Source: Roseomonas acroporae (lineage in GTDB: Bacteria > Pseudomonadota > Alphaproteobacteria > Acetobacterales > Acetobacteraceae). From it: a DNA stretch of 64,000 nt. This document shows, one piece after another, positions 1 to 8,758 of this stretch (the stretch's first letter is position 1; the number at the start of each line of letters is the position of its first letter). The position numbers and the translations under genes are program-made. The stretch is taken from assembly GCF_023223525.1 (NCBI RefSeq), contig NZ_JALPRX010000016.1:1-64000 (forward strand), read 5' to 3'. The notes beneath the pieces are model-generated. The model worked only from the letters and a program-made list of their open reading frames with translations. It was not told the DNA's origin and ran no database searches.

Positions 1-13
1 CCCCCCCCCCCCC
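1..13. repeat. Run of 13 C
   Basis: The window opens with an uninterrupted run of 13 cytosines followed by GGG. Such a homopolymer can slip in replication or be a sequencing error. No gene covers it inside the window. Confidence 0.6.
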
Positions 14-47
14 GGGACCGTGCCGCGTGAACGGCCGGGCCGCCCGG

Positions 48-2816
48 TCAGCCGTCGCGCGGCGTGGCCCGGCCGGACGGCCCGATCCCGGCCTCGGCCG
101 ACAGGGCCGCCCCGGCGCCGGAAGGCAGCGCCGCCAGGTCGAAATCGACCTTGGCAATGCCTTCGTCCTCCTCCGAGCGCCCGATCTTGCCGCCCAGGTT
201 GCGTGCCATGCGCAGCATCGTCGTGTTCTCGCGCAGCACGTCGCCATAGACGTGCCGCAGGCCGCGTTGCCGGGCGAAGTCGAGCATGACGAGCATCAGG
301 CGGTAGCCGAGCCCGATGCCCTTGAGGTCGGAGCGCACCATCACCGCGTACTCGCCCGCCTCGCCGTCGGGCGTGATCACGATCCGAACCGTGCCCAGGA
401 TCTCCCCGCCCTGGCCGGGCTCCAGCGCGACGAAGGCCATCTCCCGGTCGTAGTCGATCTGCGACAGCCGCGCGGCCATCTCGTGGTGCAGCATCCGCAC
501 CGCGCCGAAGAAGCGCAGGCGCAGATCCTCCGGCGTGCAGCGCGCCACCATCTCGACCAGCGCCGGCTCGTCCTCGGGACGGATCGGCCGCACGCACAGG
601 TGCCGCCCGTCGCCCAGCACCAGCTCCCGCTCCAGCTCGGCGGGATAGGGGGAAAGGGCGAGGCGCCGCGATCCGTCCGGCGCCGGCGGGCCGACCACGG
701 CGCGCGCGTCCAGCGCCACCACGCCCCTCGCATCGGCCAGCAGGGGGTTGATGTCGAACTCCCGCAATCCGGGCAGGTCGATCGCCAGCTCGGCGAGGCG
801 GATCAGCGTCTTCGCCAGGGCGTCGAGATCCGCCGCCGGCACGTTGCGGTAGCCCGCCAGCAGCGCCGAGACGCGGGTGCGCCCGATCAGCTCGCGCGCC
901 AGCGGCAGGTTGAGCGGCGGCAGGCCGACGGCGCGGTCGCGCACCACCTCCGCCGCGATGCCGCCGGCACCGAACAGGATCACCGGGCCGAACACCGGGT
1001 CCGTGGCGATGCCGGCGATCAGCTCCGGCGCGTGATGGGTGTCGACCATGGGCTGCACGGTGAAGCCCGCCACCGCCACACCCGGCGCCGCCGCCGCCAC
1101 CTGCTCCAGCATCTCGGTGGCGGCGAGCCGCACCGCCGCGGCTCCCCGCAGGTCCAGCCGCACCCCGCCGACATCGGATTTGTGCGTGATCTCGGGCGAG
1201 AGGATCTTCAGCACGACCGGCGTCCCCGGGGCGCCCGGCAGCGCCCTGGCCAGCGGCCCGGACAGGGCACGGGCCTGCTGCCCGGCCTCGAACGGGTTGG
1301 CGGCGATGCGCGTCTCCACCACCGGCACGCCGTAGGCGGCGAGCATGCCCTTGGCCTCCGGCTCCGTCAGCACGGTGCGGCCGTCGTCCAGCGCCCGGCG
1401 CAGGATGCCGGCCGCGCGCTCCCGCTCGGCCGGCGTCGCCATGGTCCCCGCCGCCGGGGTCTGCATGAGCTGCTCCTGGTTCCGGCGGTAGCGGACGAGG
1501 TGCATGAAGGCGCGCACCGCCTCCTCGGGCATCTCGTAGGCCGGGATGCGCTTCTCCGAGAGGAAGCGGCGCACCGGCTCGGCCGTCGCCTCGCCGACCC
1601 AGCAGGCGAGGATCGGCGCGCCGCCGCGTGGCAGCGCCGCCAGCGCCTCGGCCACCGCCGTGCCGTCGGCGGTGCCGGTCGGGCCGTGCAGCACCAGGAT
1701 CGCATCCTGCTGGCCGTGCCGCCGCAGGATGCCGATCACCTCGGCGTGCCGCTCGGGCGAGGCGTCGGCCGTCAGGTCCACCGGGTTGGCGCGCGACCAG
1801 TGCGGCGGCAGCACCGCGTCCAGCGCCTCGCGCGCCGCGTCCGTCAGCGGCGCCAGCACGCCGCCCTCGGCCTCCAGCGCATCCGCCGCGAGCACGCCGG
1901 CGCCGCCGCTGTTGCTGACGATGGTCAGGCGCGGCCCGCGCACGCGCAGCCCGGTGCCGAGCGTGGCGGCCGCGTCGAACAGCTCGCGCAGCGTCGCGAC
2001 CCGCAGCATGCCGGCGCGGCGGAAGGCGGCGTCCTGCACCAGGTCGGCCCCGGCCAGCGCGCCGGTATGGGCGAGGGCGGCGCGCGCCCCCGACTCGCTG
2101 CCGCCCGCCTTGACCAGGATCACCGGCTTGGCGCGCGCGGCGATGCGGCCGGCCGACATGAATTTCCGCGCCTCGGTGACGCTCTCGACGTAGAGCAGGA
2201 TGGCCCGCGTGCCGCGGTCGAGCGCCAGGTGGTCCAGCACGTCGCCGAGATCGACGTCGGCCATGTCGCCCAGCGTCACGACGTGCGAGAAGCCGATGCC
2301 GCGCCCGGCCGCCCAGTCCAGCACGCTCATCGCGATGGCGCCGGACTGCGCCACGAAGGCGATGTCGCCGCGCGCCGGCATCAGGTGCGCCGTGCTGGCG
2401 TTCAGCCCGTGCGCGGGGGAGAGCAGGCCGACGCAGTTCGGCCCGAGCAGGCGCAGCGTGTGCGGCCGCGCCGCCCGCAGCAGCGCGTCGCGCAGCGCCA
2501 GCCCCTCGGCGTCGCCGCCCTCGCCGAAGCCGGGCGGGATGACGATGGCGGCGCGGCAGCCGCGCGCGCCGAGCGCCGCGACCAGCGCGGGCGCGACGGC
2601 GGCCGGGGTGGCCAGGATGGCGAGGTCGGGCTTCTCGGGCAGGGCGGCGACGGCGTCGGGCGTCGCCTCGCCCTCGATGTGCATGATGCGGCCGGCGAAG
2701 CCGCCCGCCTCCAGGTTCCGGGCCAGGGTGCGGCCCGACGCATCCGCCTCGCCGCCGTCGCGGACCAGCACCACCGCGCGCGGTTCGAACAGGGCATCGA
2801 GGTTGCGTACGGTCAT
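48..2816 (-). CDS. Acyl-CoA synthetase (NDP-forming)/GNAT acetyltransferase fusion
   Basis: A 922-residue protein of the family that joins an NDP-forming acetate-CoA ligase to a C-terminal GNAT domain (the Pat/YfiQ arrangement). In order: an N-terminal CoA-binding domain (about 1-130), succinyl-CoA-ligase-like domains with the family motif AHTGALAG near H250, an ATP-grasp part (about 480-700), and GNAT (about 745-900) with an acetyl-CoA loop of the form RSDLKGIGLG. Family members acetylate lysines of acetyl-CoA synthetase and other enzymes; whether the ligase half is active here cannot be told. It starts with ATG and has no obvious partner gene. The next gene upstream is 97 nt away on the same strand. 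Confidence 0.9.
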   Translation of the reverse strand: MTVRNLDALFEPRAVVLVRDGGEADASGRTLARNLEAGGFAGRIMHIEGEATPDAVAALPEKPDLAILATPAAVAPALVAALGARGCRAAIVIPPGFGEGGDAEGLALRDALLRAARPHTLRLLGPNCVGLLSPAHGLNASTAHLMPARGDIAFVAQSGAIAMSVLDWAAGRGIGFSHVVTLGDMADVDLGDVLDHLALDRGTRAILLYVESVTEARKFMSAGRIAARAKPVILVKAGGSESGARAALAHTGALAGADLVQDAAFRRAGMLRVATLRELFDAAATLGTGLRVRGPRLTIVSNSGGAGVLAADALEAEGGVLAPLTDAAREALDAVLPPHWSRANPVDLTADASPERHAEVIGILRRHGQQDAILVLHGPTGTADGTAVAEALAALPRGGAPILACWVGEATAEPVRRFLSEKRIPAYEMPEEAVRAFMHLVRYRRNQEQLMQTPAAGTMATPAERERAAGILRRALDDGRTVLTEPEAKGMLAAYGVPVVETRIAANPFEAGQQARALSGPLARALPGAPGTPVVLKILSPEITHKSDVGGVRLDLRGAAAVRLAATEMLEQVAAAAPGVAVAGFTVQPMVDTHHAPELIAGIATDPVFGPVILFGAGGIAAEVVRDRAVGLPPLNLPLARELIGRTRVSALLAGYRNVPAADLDALAKTLIRLAELAIDLPGLREFDINPLLADARGVVALDARAVVGPPAPDGSRRLALSPYPAELERELVLGDGRHLCVRPIRPEDEPALVEMVARCTPEDLRLRFFGAVRMLHHEMAARLSQIDYDREMAFVALEPGQGGEILGTVRIVITPDGEAGEYAVMVRSDLKGIGLGYRLMLVMLDFARQRGLRHVYGDVLRENTTMLRMARNLGGKIGRSEEDEGIAKVDFDLAALPSGAGAALSAEAGIGPSGRATPRDG

Positions 2817-2913
2817 GGTCAGCCCTCCGGCGAGGCAGGTCGCGGCCTGCTGGTCGTTCCATCCCCCGCGGCGGGCGTGGCGGCTCGGCCGCCTTCGCCG
2901 CTGCCCGAACCTG

Positions 2914-4731
2914 TCAGCGCGCCACGGCGTAGCCCTGCATGCCGCGCGGGTTGGCGCCGGCGCGGATCTGCCGCTCCTCCAGCCGCGCCGCCGAGAGCCG
3001 GCCTTCCGACCATTCGCCGTTCATCTCCACGCGATGGCCGCGCGCCGAGAGATCCCCGGCCACGGAATCGCGGAAGCGCCCTTCCAGCACCAGCTTGCCG
3101 GGGCGGGCGACGCGCGGCCAGAAGCTGCTCGGCCAGTGCTCGGTGTGGAAGCTCGGCAGGTCGATCGCCTGCTGGATGTTCAGCCGGTGGTTCACCATGC
3201 GCAGGAACATGGTGGCGCTCCACTGGTCCTGCTGCTCGCCGCCTGGCGTGCCGAAGCTCATCCAGGCCCGGCCGTCGCGCAGCGCCATGGAGGGCGAGAG
3301 GGTGGTGCGCGGCCGCTTGCCGGGCAGCAGCCCGTTGGGCAGGGATTCGTCGAGCCAGAACATCTGCCCGCGCGTGCCGAGCGCGAAGCCCAGCGCCGGG
3401 ATGGCGGGCGAGGATTGCAGCCAGCCGCCGGAGGGTGTCGCCGAGACCATGTTGCCATGCCGGTCGATCACGTCGAGGTGGCAGGTGTCGCCGCCCACCG
3501 CGCCGAGCCTCGCCACGGTCGGCTCGCCGGCGGCGGCGTTGCCGGTGAGCAGGGCGATGCGCGATTCCGCTTCGTGGTCCACCCAGGCGGCGAAGCCCGG
3601 CAATTGCCCCGGCCGCAGCGCCAGCGAGGCCTCGTGCGCCACCAGCTTCCGCCGCACGGCGTTGTAGGCCGGCGAGAGAAGCTGCGTCATCGGCACGTCG
3701 GCGAAGTCCGGGTCGCCGTAATAGGCCTCGCGGTCGGCGAAGGCGAGCTTGGCGCATTCCACCACGGTGTGGACGAATTCCGGGCCCAGCGGGTCCATCG
3801 CGTCGAGGTCGAAGCCGTCGAGCAGGGCGAGCTGCTGCAGGAAGGCCGGCCCCTGGCTCCAGGGGCCGCATTTCAGCACGGTGTGGCCGCGATACTCGTA
3901 GGCGAGCGGCTCCTCGACCGGCGCCTCCCAGCGCGCCATGTCGTCCGCCGTGAGCAGGCCGCGATGGCGGCGGCCGGAGGTGTCCATCACCTCGTTCTCG
4001 CGGAAGAACCGGTCGATCGCCTCGGCGACGAAGCCGCGATACCAGGCGTCGCGGGCGCGGTCGATCTGCGCCACGCGGTCGCTGCCGGCGCTCTCGGCCT
4101 CGCGCACCACGCGGGCATAGGTCTGGGCGAGCGTGGGGTTGCTGTAGAGCCCGCCCGGCTCCGGCCCGCCGTCGCGCAGCCAGAGCGCGGCGGAGCTGGG
4201 CCATTCCGTCTCGAACAGGGCGCGCACGCCCTCGATGGTGGCGCGGATGCGCGGCACGTAGTGGACGCCGTTGGCCGCGTAGCCGATCGCGTATTCCAGC
4301 ACGGCGCCGAGGGTCCAGGTGCCGTGGTCGCGCAGCATCCGCGCCCAGGCGTCGAAGGCGCCGGGCACCATGGCGGGCAGGAAGCCGGTGCCGGGAATCA
4401 GGTCGAGGCCGAGATCGCCGCGCAGATGCGCGACCGTCATCGCCGCCGGCGCCACGCCCTGGCCGCAGATCACCTGCTGCGCGCCGAGCGCCGCCGAGTG
4501 GAGGATGATCGGGCAGTCGCCGGCCGGGCCGTTCAGGTGCGGCTCGACCACCTGCAACGTGAAGCCGGCCGCCGCCGCCGCGTCGAAGGCGTTGCCGCCG
4601 CGCTCCAGCACGGCCATGCCGACCTGCGAGGCGATCCAGTGCGTGGAGGCCACGGCGCCGAAGGTGCCGGCGACTTCGGGGCGCGTGGTGAAGCCGGGCG
4701 GCGACCAGGAGGGGGACGGGGTGGTTGCCAT
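2914..4731 (-). CDS. Gamma-glutamyltransferase family protein
   Basis: A 605-residue Ntn-hydrolase of the gamma-glutamyltranspeptidase family, which cleaves gamma-glutamyl bonds (glutathione, or acylated drugs in the cephalosporin-acylase relatives). Family landmarks are the N-terminal AVLERGGNAFDAA segment, the CGPWSQGPAFLQQL segment, and a GGDTCHLDVID segment, where the Thr is the expected autocleavage nucleophile at the start of the small subunit. No clear signal peptide is seen, so it may be cytoplasmic. I prefer the ATG at 4731, preceded by GAGGCGAAG, over a GTG six codons upstream. Substrate is not predictable from sequence. Confidence 0.88.
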   Translation of the reverse strand: MATTPSPSWSPPGFTTRPEVAGTFGAVASTHWIASQVGMAVLERGGNAFDAAAAAGFTLQVVEPHLNGPAGDCPIILHSAALGAQQVICGQGVAPAAMTVAHLRGDLGLDLIPGTGFLPAMVPGAFDAWARMLRDHGTWTLGAVLEYAIGYAANGVHYVPRIRATIEGVRALFETEWPSSAALWLRDGGPEPGGLYSNPTLAQTYARVVREAESAGSDRVAQIDRARDAWYRGFVAEAIDRFFRENEVMDTSGRRHRGLLTADDMARWEAPVEEPLAYEYRGHTVLKCGPWSQGPAFLQQLALLDGFDLDAMDPLGPEFVHTVVECAKLAFADREAYYGDPDFADVPMTQLLSPAYNAVRRKLVAHEASLALRPGQLPGFAAWVDHEAESRIALLTGNAAAGEPTVARLGAVGGDTCHLDVIDRHGNMVSATPSGGWLQSSPAIPALGFALGTRGQMFWLDESLPNGLLPGKRPRTTLSPSMALRDGRAWMSFGTPGGEQQDQWSATMFLRMVNHRLNIQQAIDLPSFHTEHWPSSFWPRVARPGKLVLEGRFRDSVAGDLSARGHRVEMNGEWSEGRLSAARLEERQIRAGANPRGMQGYAVAR

Positions 4732-4793
4732 CGTTGCTTCGCCTCGCACGGGGTGGTGCGGGGAATTGGGGCAGGCGGAGCGTGGTGGTCAAC

Positions 4794-4995
4794 GGGACTC
4801 GGGGCTTCGCCCCGGGCCCCACCAGGGAAGGCTCTGCCTTCCCTGGACCCATCCGCTGGGGCCGGGAGGCCCCAGACCCCGTTCGTCAGGACGCGCGATG
4901 GTGCAAGCTGCTGGTATTACCAATCAAATGGGGTTTCCGAAGGGGCTTCGCCCTTTGGTGGGAGGGGTGCAGGGGAGGGCAAAGCCCTCCCTTGC
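4794..4995. repeat. Cluster of short perfect hairpins (intergenic)
   Basis: The gap between the DUF1045 gene and the gamma-glutamyltransferase gene is packed with inverted repeats. They are GGGGC/GCCCC with loop TTC at 4801-4813; CCAGGGAAGG/CCTTCCCTGG (10-bp arms, 5-nt loop) at 4822-4846; TGGGGCC/GGCCCCA at 4857-4874; an AAGGGGC TTC GCCCTTT stem near 4940-4956; and GGAGGGC/GCCCTCC with loop AAA at 4974-4990. The middle of the gap (about 4895-4935) is richer in AT. The layout looks like a mosaic repetitive extragenic element that may also end transcription. No gene is seen. Confidence 0.7.
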
Positions 4996-5005
4996 CTCTG
5001 TCCGC

Positions 5006-5698
5006 TCAGCCCCCGGCCCCACCCAGCGGCAACCGCTCGGCGATGCGGAACGGCGCTCCCGCCGCCGCCTGGGTGAACAGGCAGACCGATCCGACGCGGC
5101 GCGGCCGGCCGGCCGCCAGCCCCACCCAGGCCTCGGCCGCCGGGCGGTACAGGTCGCGTTCCGCCGGGGTGAGCCGCCGCGTCAGCGTCAGGTGGAAGCG
5201 CCACTCGGCGAAGACGTGCGGATAGCCCCAGCGCCGTAGCATCGCCTCCTGCGACGGGCCGAGCCCGGCGGCAAGGCGGCGTGCCAGCTCGGCCTCGGTG
5301 GGCGGGGCGCGGAAGCGGTCGAGCGCCTCGGTCGCCGTGTCGGCCAGGGCGTGCAGGGGCGGGCAGGGGGCGGCCTCGCGCAGCGCCAGGAAGCCGCCCA
5401 GTTCCGCCACGGCGAGGGGCGGCAGGTCGAAGGGCGCGATGCCGGCTGCCATCGCCGCCGCCGCCTCGCGGACCTCGGCCCAGGGGGCGAGCGGGCGGAA
5501 CGGCGCCTTCAGGGTCGCGTGGAAGCCGTAGAGGCGCGCCTCGGCGGTGATGGCGTGGATGTCGGGCAGGGGCGGCTGCTCCAGCGCGGCGCCGGTCTCG
5601 GCGTCGCGGCCGAGCCAGGCGGAGGCGGCATGGTGCAGCGGGTCGTCCAGCTCCGGCGCCCAGTAGAGGGCGACGCGCGCGGTTCCGGCGGTGTTCAT
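5006..5698 (-). CDS. DUF1045 family phosphonate-metabolism protein (2H phosphoesterase fold)
   Basis: A 230-residue protein of the DUF1045 family often found in phosphonate operons. It carries two HxT motifs, H60-A-T62 and H169-L-T171, the signature of 2H phosphoesterases that cleave or make cyclic phosphodiester bonds. Its ATG overlaps the stop of phnM by 4 nt (ATGA), so the two are translationally coupled. This supports a role in handling a ribose phosphate intermediate of the C-P lyase pathway, for example a cyclic phosphate, though its exact reaction is inference. The frame stays open upstream inside phnM, but the overlap and the family N-terminus set the start. Confidence 0.85.
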   Translation of the reverse strand: MNTAGTARVALYWAPELDDPLHHAASAWLGRDAETGAALEQPPLPDIHAITAEARLYGFHATLKAPFRPLAPWAEVREAAAAMAAGIAPFDLPPLAVAELGGFLALREAAPCPPLHALADTATEALDRFRAPPTEAELARRLAAGLGPSQEAMLRRWGYPHVFAEWRFHLTLTRRLTPAERDLYRPAAEAWVGLAAGRPRRVGSVCLFTQAAAGAPFRIAERLPLGGAGG

Positions 5699-6855
5699 GC
5701 CACGCGCTCCCCCTCGCGCCAGACCCGCCTCGCCACCGGCAGGTCGTGCACGGTGCGCACCTGCACCAGATCCGCGCGCAGCCCCGGGGCAAGCCGGCCC
5801 CGGTCCGTCAGGCCGACCATCCGCGCCGGGCGGTCGCTGACCATCGCGACGGCCTCGTGCAACGCGATTCCGACCGCGCGGCCGCACAGCCAGGCGGCCT
5901 CCAGCGGCGCCGCCGGCACGTAGTCGCTGGCGAGGCTGTCCACGAGGCCGGCGCGCAGCAGCGTCGCCGCATCGACGTTGCCGTAGTGGCTGCCGCCGCG
6001 CACGAGGTTCGGCGCGCCCGCGATCACCCGCATCCCGGCGGCCGCGGCCGCCTCGGCCGCCACCAGCGTGACGGGGAATTCGCTGATGGCGATGCCGTCG
6101 GCGTGGTTCTCCGCCACCTCGTCTTCCGTGCGGTCGTCGTGGCTGGCGAGCGGGATGCCGGTGCCGGCGAAGCGTTCCAGCAGGGCGCGGCGCTGCCTGT
6201 CGCGCAGCAGGGCGCGGCGCTCGACCAGCGACTCGATCTTGCGGCGCACATCCGCCACGCTGAGGTCGTTGCCGATCCGCCGCAGCGTCACGTAGCGGTC
6301 GAGGTCGGCGTACTGGCCGTAGCCGGGCGAGTGGTCCATCAGGCTGACCAGCCGCACCAGCGGATGGCCCGCCAGCGCGTCCAGCTCGCCGGGCAGGTCG
6401 GGGGCGGGGACCTCGCAGCGCAGGTGCAGGAAGTGCTCGGCGCGCAGGGCGCCGGTGCCGGCCAGCGCGTCGAGATCGGCCGCGCCGTCGCGGCAGGTCT
6501 GCACCCGGCCGGGATCGAAGCCGAGATCGCCGAGGCAGAGCGCGTCGAACACCGTGGTCACGCCGGCGGCCGCCGTCTGCGCGTCGTGCGCCAGCAGGGC
6601 GGAGCGGGAGGGCCAGCGGGCGGAGGCACGGGGCTGCACCTGCCGCTCCAGGTTGTCCGTGTGCAGGTCGACGAGGCCGGGGATCAGGTGATCCCCCTCG
6701 CAATCCTCGGCGCCGGGCAGGTGGGAGCGGCCGGGCTGCACCTCGGCGATGCGGCCGCCGCGCAGCACCAGCGTGCCGGGGTGCACCCCGTCCGGCAGGA
6801 CCAGCAGCGCGTTGGTGAGGACGGTTTCGGCGGGTGGGAGGAGTCTCTCGGTCAC
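5695..6855 (-). CDS. phnM: Alpha-D-ribose 1-methylphosphonate 5-triphosphate diphosphatase
   Basis: A 386-residue amidohydrolase-superfamily enzyme that removes pyrophosphate from ribose 1-methylphosphonate 5-triphosphate before C-P bond cleavage. Metal-binding HxD is H65-T-D67 in LVDLHTDNLE. Other PhnM landmarks are SLMDHSPGYGQY, the ASHDDRTEDEV segment, and GAPNLVRGGSHYGN with a late SDY. It starts with GTG just after the tRNA side of the gap and is followed directly by the DUF1045 gene. The rest of the C-P lyase set (phnGHIJKL) is not in the window, so this is either a detached pair or the end of a split operon. No Pho box was found upstream of it. Confidence 0.93.
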   Translation of the reverse strand: MTERLLPPAETVLTNALLVLPDGVHPGTLVLRGGRIAEVQPGRSHLPGAEDCEGDHLIPGLVDLHTDNLERQVQPRASARWPSRSALLAHDAQTAAAGVTTVFDALCLGDLGFDPGRVQTCRDGAADLDALAGTGALRAEHFLHLRCEVPAPDLPGELDALAGHPLVRLVSLMDHSPGYGQYADLDRYVTLRRIGNDLSVADVRRKIESLVERRALLRDRQRRALLERFAGTGIPLASHDDRTEDEVAENHADGIAISEFPVTLVAAEAAAAAGMRVIAGAPNLVRGGSHYGNVDAATLLRAGLVDSLASDYVPAAPLEAAWLCGRAVGIALHEAVAMVSDRPARMVGLTDRGRLAPGLRADLVQVRTVHDLPVARRVWREGERVA

Positions 6856-7000
6856 GCGCCCGGTCTTGCCATGAATCGACGCCCTTGCGGAGCCCCGGCG
6901 CCGCGACGTTTCCGCGACACCACGCCTCGGCGGGACAGGGCCGACGAGGCCGGAACGGGGATGGGCGCCGTCGCGGAGCCCGGCGGGCCCGGAAGGGCGG

Positions 7001-7076
7001 TGGCTCCCCGAGTAGGACTCGAACCTACGACCGAGCGATTAACAGTCGCTTGCTCTACCAACTGAGCTATCGGGGA
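7001..7076 (-). tRNA. tRNA-Asn (GTT)
   Basis: Read on the minus strand, the 7-bp acceptor stem is TCCCCGA paired with TCGGGGA, the D-loop is TAGCTCAGTTGGTAGAGC, the anticodon loop is CTGTTAA with anticodon GTT, and the T-arm loop is GTTCGAGTC. The discriminator is G and the CCA end is encoded, giving 76 nt. It stands alone in the gap between phnM and csbD. Confidence 0.97.
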
Positions 7077-7315
7077 TCAGCGGCGCGGCCGGGCGTATAG
7101 CAAAGCCGCCCGGTGGGGGAAAGCCCCGTTGCCGGCCTTTCCGGCGGGAAAATCACCCTCGCCCCCGGAGAGTGCAGGCCGGCCATGCCGTTTCGCGGGC
7201 CGCCCGCGCCCCGCTCCGGATCCGCCGGGCGTTCCGGGCGTTCCGGGGATACGGCCGCCCCCTGCCCGAAACCGGGGCAGCGTGGGGCGTGCCGCAGGAA
7301 GGACAGGGGACAGGC

Positions 7316-7552
7316 ATGGACGAACATCGCATCTCCGGCATGGCCAAGGATGCCATGGGAAAGGTGCAGGACGCGGTCGGGGGGCTGGCCGGCGACACGC
7401 GGTTGCAGTCGCGCGGCAAGCTGCGCCAGGCGGAAGGGCAGGCCGAGAATGCCATCGGCCGGTTCGGCGACCTCATCCGGGACCAGCCGGTGACCTCGGT
7501 GCTGATCGGCCTGGGAATCGGATACCTGCTGGGCCGCTCAAGGATCGTCTGA
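7316..7552 (+). CDS. CsbD family stress-response protein
   Basis: A 78-residue protein of the CsbD family (small, hydrophilic, induced by general stress in several bacteria; molecular function unknown). The family segment is near the start: SGMAKDAMGKVQDAVGG followed by the repeated GKLRQAEGQAEN. Unlike the shortest CsbD proteins it ends in a hydrophobic stretch (about residues 58-75, VLIGLGIGYLLGRS), which suggests membrane attachment, as in CsbD/ElaB-like proteins. ATG 7316 lies behind AGGACAGGGGA. No EcfG-type GGAAC-N16-CGTT promoter was found in the 240-nt leader. Confidence 0.82.
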   Translation: MDEHRISGMAKDAMGKVQDAVGGLAGDTRLQSRGKLRQAEGQAENAIGRFGDLIRDQPVTSVLIGLGIGYLLGRSRIV

Positions 7553-7771
7553 CACGGGTGGCGGGCCCGGGCGGCGGGATCGTCCGACCCGCCAGGCGGG
7601 GAAGGGGTTTCGCCCCGGGCGGGCCGGCGGATGCCGAGATGGGCATCAGGCCGGGTGTGGCAGGGATCCCGCCCGCGTCGGATGGCGCGGGCGGACCCCT
7701 CGCTCGCCCGCCGCGCCCGTCCGTCATGGCCCGTCCGCCACGGCCCGCCGAGGGGCGGCGCAGGGCCGCGT

Positions 7772-7942
7772 TCAGCAGCCGCGCGTGGCGGGCTGCGTGG
7801 TCGACGCGGTGCCGCCGGGGCCGAGCGGGCTGAAATTCGCCTCGCAGCGCTCGCTCGGCGTCCCCTGCGTCACGCCGCCGCCACAGGCGGCCGCGAGAAG
7901 CGGGAGGAGAAGGGCGAACAAACCGCGTCGCATGGGCCGCAT
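7772..7942 (-). CDS. Small putative lipoprotein
   Basis: A 56-residue product with an N-terminal MRPMRRG, a hydrophobic core LFALLLPLL and a lipobox LAAAC with the lipidation Cys at 20. The mature part is about 36 residues, polar, with two further Cys (33 and 56). I do not recognise a family. It lies 31 nt downstream of the iron-permease-like gene on the same strand, so the two may share a transcript. It could also be read from a second ATG three codons in. Confidence 0.6.
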   Translation of the reverse strand: MRPMRRGLFALLLPLLAAACGGGVTQGTPSERCEANFSPLGPGGTASTTQPATRGC

Positions 7943-7973
7943 GGAACGTGCTCCGCCGACCTCCGGCATGCCC

Positions 7974-8381
7974 TCAGCTTGCCGGCGAGCCGGCGGCGGT
8001 GGCAAGGTCCGGCCGCCCGTCGGCCGTGTCGTCGTTGCAGAGGTCGGCGATGCGGTGGCGCACCGCCTCCATCTCCTCCTCGGTGCGGTCCTCCAGCGCC
8101 ATCAGGCTGTTCTGCGCCCCCTGGGTGACGCGGATCAGCTCGTCCAGCTTGAGCTGGATCGCCTGGGTGTCGCGGTTCTGCGTGTGCTGCAGCAGGAACA
8201 CCATCAGGAAGGTGACGATGGTGGTCCCGGTGTTGATGACGAGCTGCCAGGTGTCCGAGTAGTGGAAGAGCGGCCCGGTCACGCCCCAGACGACGACCAG
8301 CAGGCACGCACCGACGAAGGCGTAGGGCCGGCCGGCCTGGCGCGCCGTGGCGTGCGCGATCCGGGAGAACAGATTGGTCAT
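7974..8381 (-). CDS. Low-affinity iron permease family membrane protein
   Basis: A 135-residue protein matching the low-affinity iron permease-like family. Two transmembrane segments are seen (about residues 20-40 and 47-66). They are followed by the family stretch HTQNRDTQAIQLKLDELI and a polar, acidic C-terminal helix (ALEDRTEEEMEAVRHRI). The name comes from distant similarity to fungal Fet4, and iron transport by the bacterial proteins is not well established. The ATG is at 8381. Longer starts upstream would add a Pro/Arg-rich stretch unlike the family. Confidence 0.82.
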   Translation of the reverse strand: MTNLFSRIAHATARQAGRPYAFVGACLLVVVWGVTGPLFHYSDTWQLVINTGTTIVTFLMVFLLQHTQNRDTQAIQLKLDELIRVTQGAQNSLMALEDRTEEEMEAVRHRIADLCNDDTADGRPDLATAAGSPAS

Positions 8382-8758
8382 GGCATGGCGATCCGTTCGG
8401 GAAGATGGGGCCGACGTCCCGGCACGGCGGCATCCGTGACGCCTTAACTCGCGAGGGTGGCGCCGGTGCCCGCGGGCCGTAGCGTTTCCGGCGCCGGCCC
8501 GCCGCGTCGCCGGGTGGAAGGCGCCGGCCGGCCAGCCTCCGCCGGCTGAACGGATCTCCGGCCTCCGCCGGTTGGCCGGGCCGCCGGCTTCGCCGTGTAG
8601 CCGGGCCGCCGTCATTTCCGCCGCAAGCGTGCCGCAAAGGCGCCACGTTGGGCCCGGATACGATGCGTACACGAACGGGAACGGCCGGCGCGCGGCGCCG
8701 TTGACCAGGGCGGGCCGGATACGGCCTGCGTCTCGCCTTCCCGGTCACAGGAGGTCGT
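8382..8758. other. Divergent promoter region
   Basis: A 377-nt gap between divergently read genes. It holds repeated CCTCCGCCGG-like words at about 8520-8610, and the EcfG-like promoter listed separately. The far end has the ribosome-binding site AGGAGG at 8749-8754. No small gene is supported. Confidence 0.6.
8678..8702 (+). promoter_or_regulatory. Candidate EcfG-type (general stress sigma) promoter
   Basis: GGAAC at 8678-8682 and CGTT at 8699-8702 with a 16-nt spacer match the alphaproteobacterial EcfG consensus GGAAC-N16/17-CGTT exactly. Transcription would begin about 50 nt before the GTG at 8759. The downstream genes, a glycosyltransferase and a debranching-type enzyme, fit a stress regulon of compatible solute or storage sugar metabolism. 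Confidence 0.6.

Noticed and set aside
27-3548. A very long plus-strand open frame (over 1,100 codons)
   Set aside because: It is antisense to the acyl-CoA ligase and gamma-glutamyltransferase genes and has an Arg/His/Ala-rich product typical of shadow frames in GC-rich DNA.
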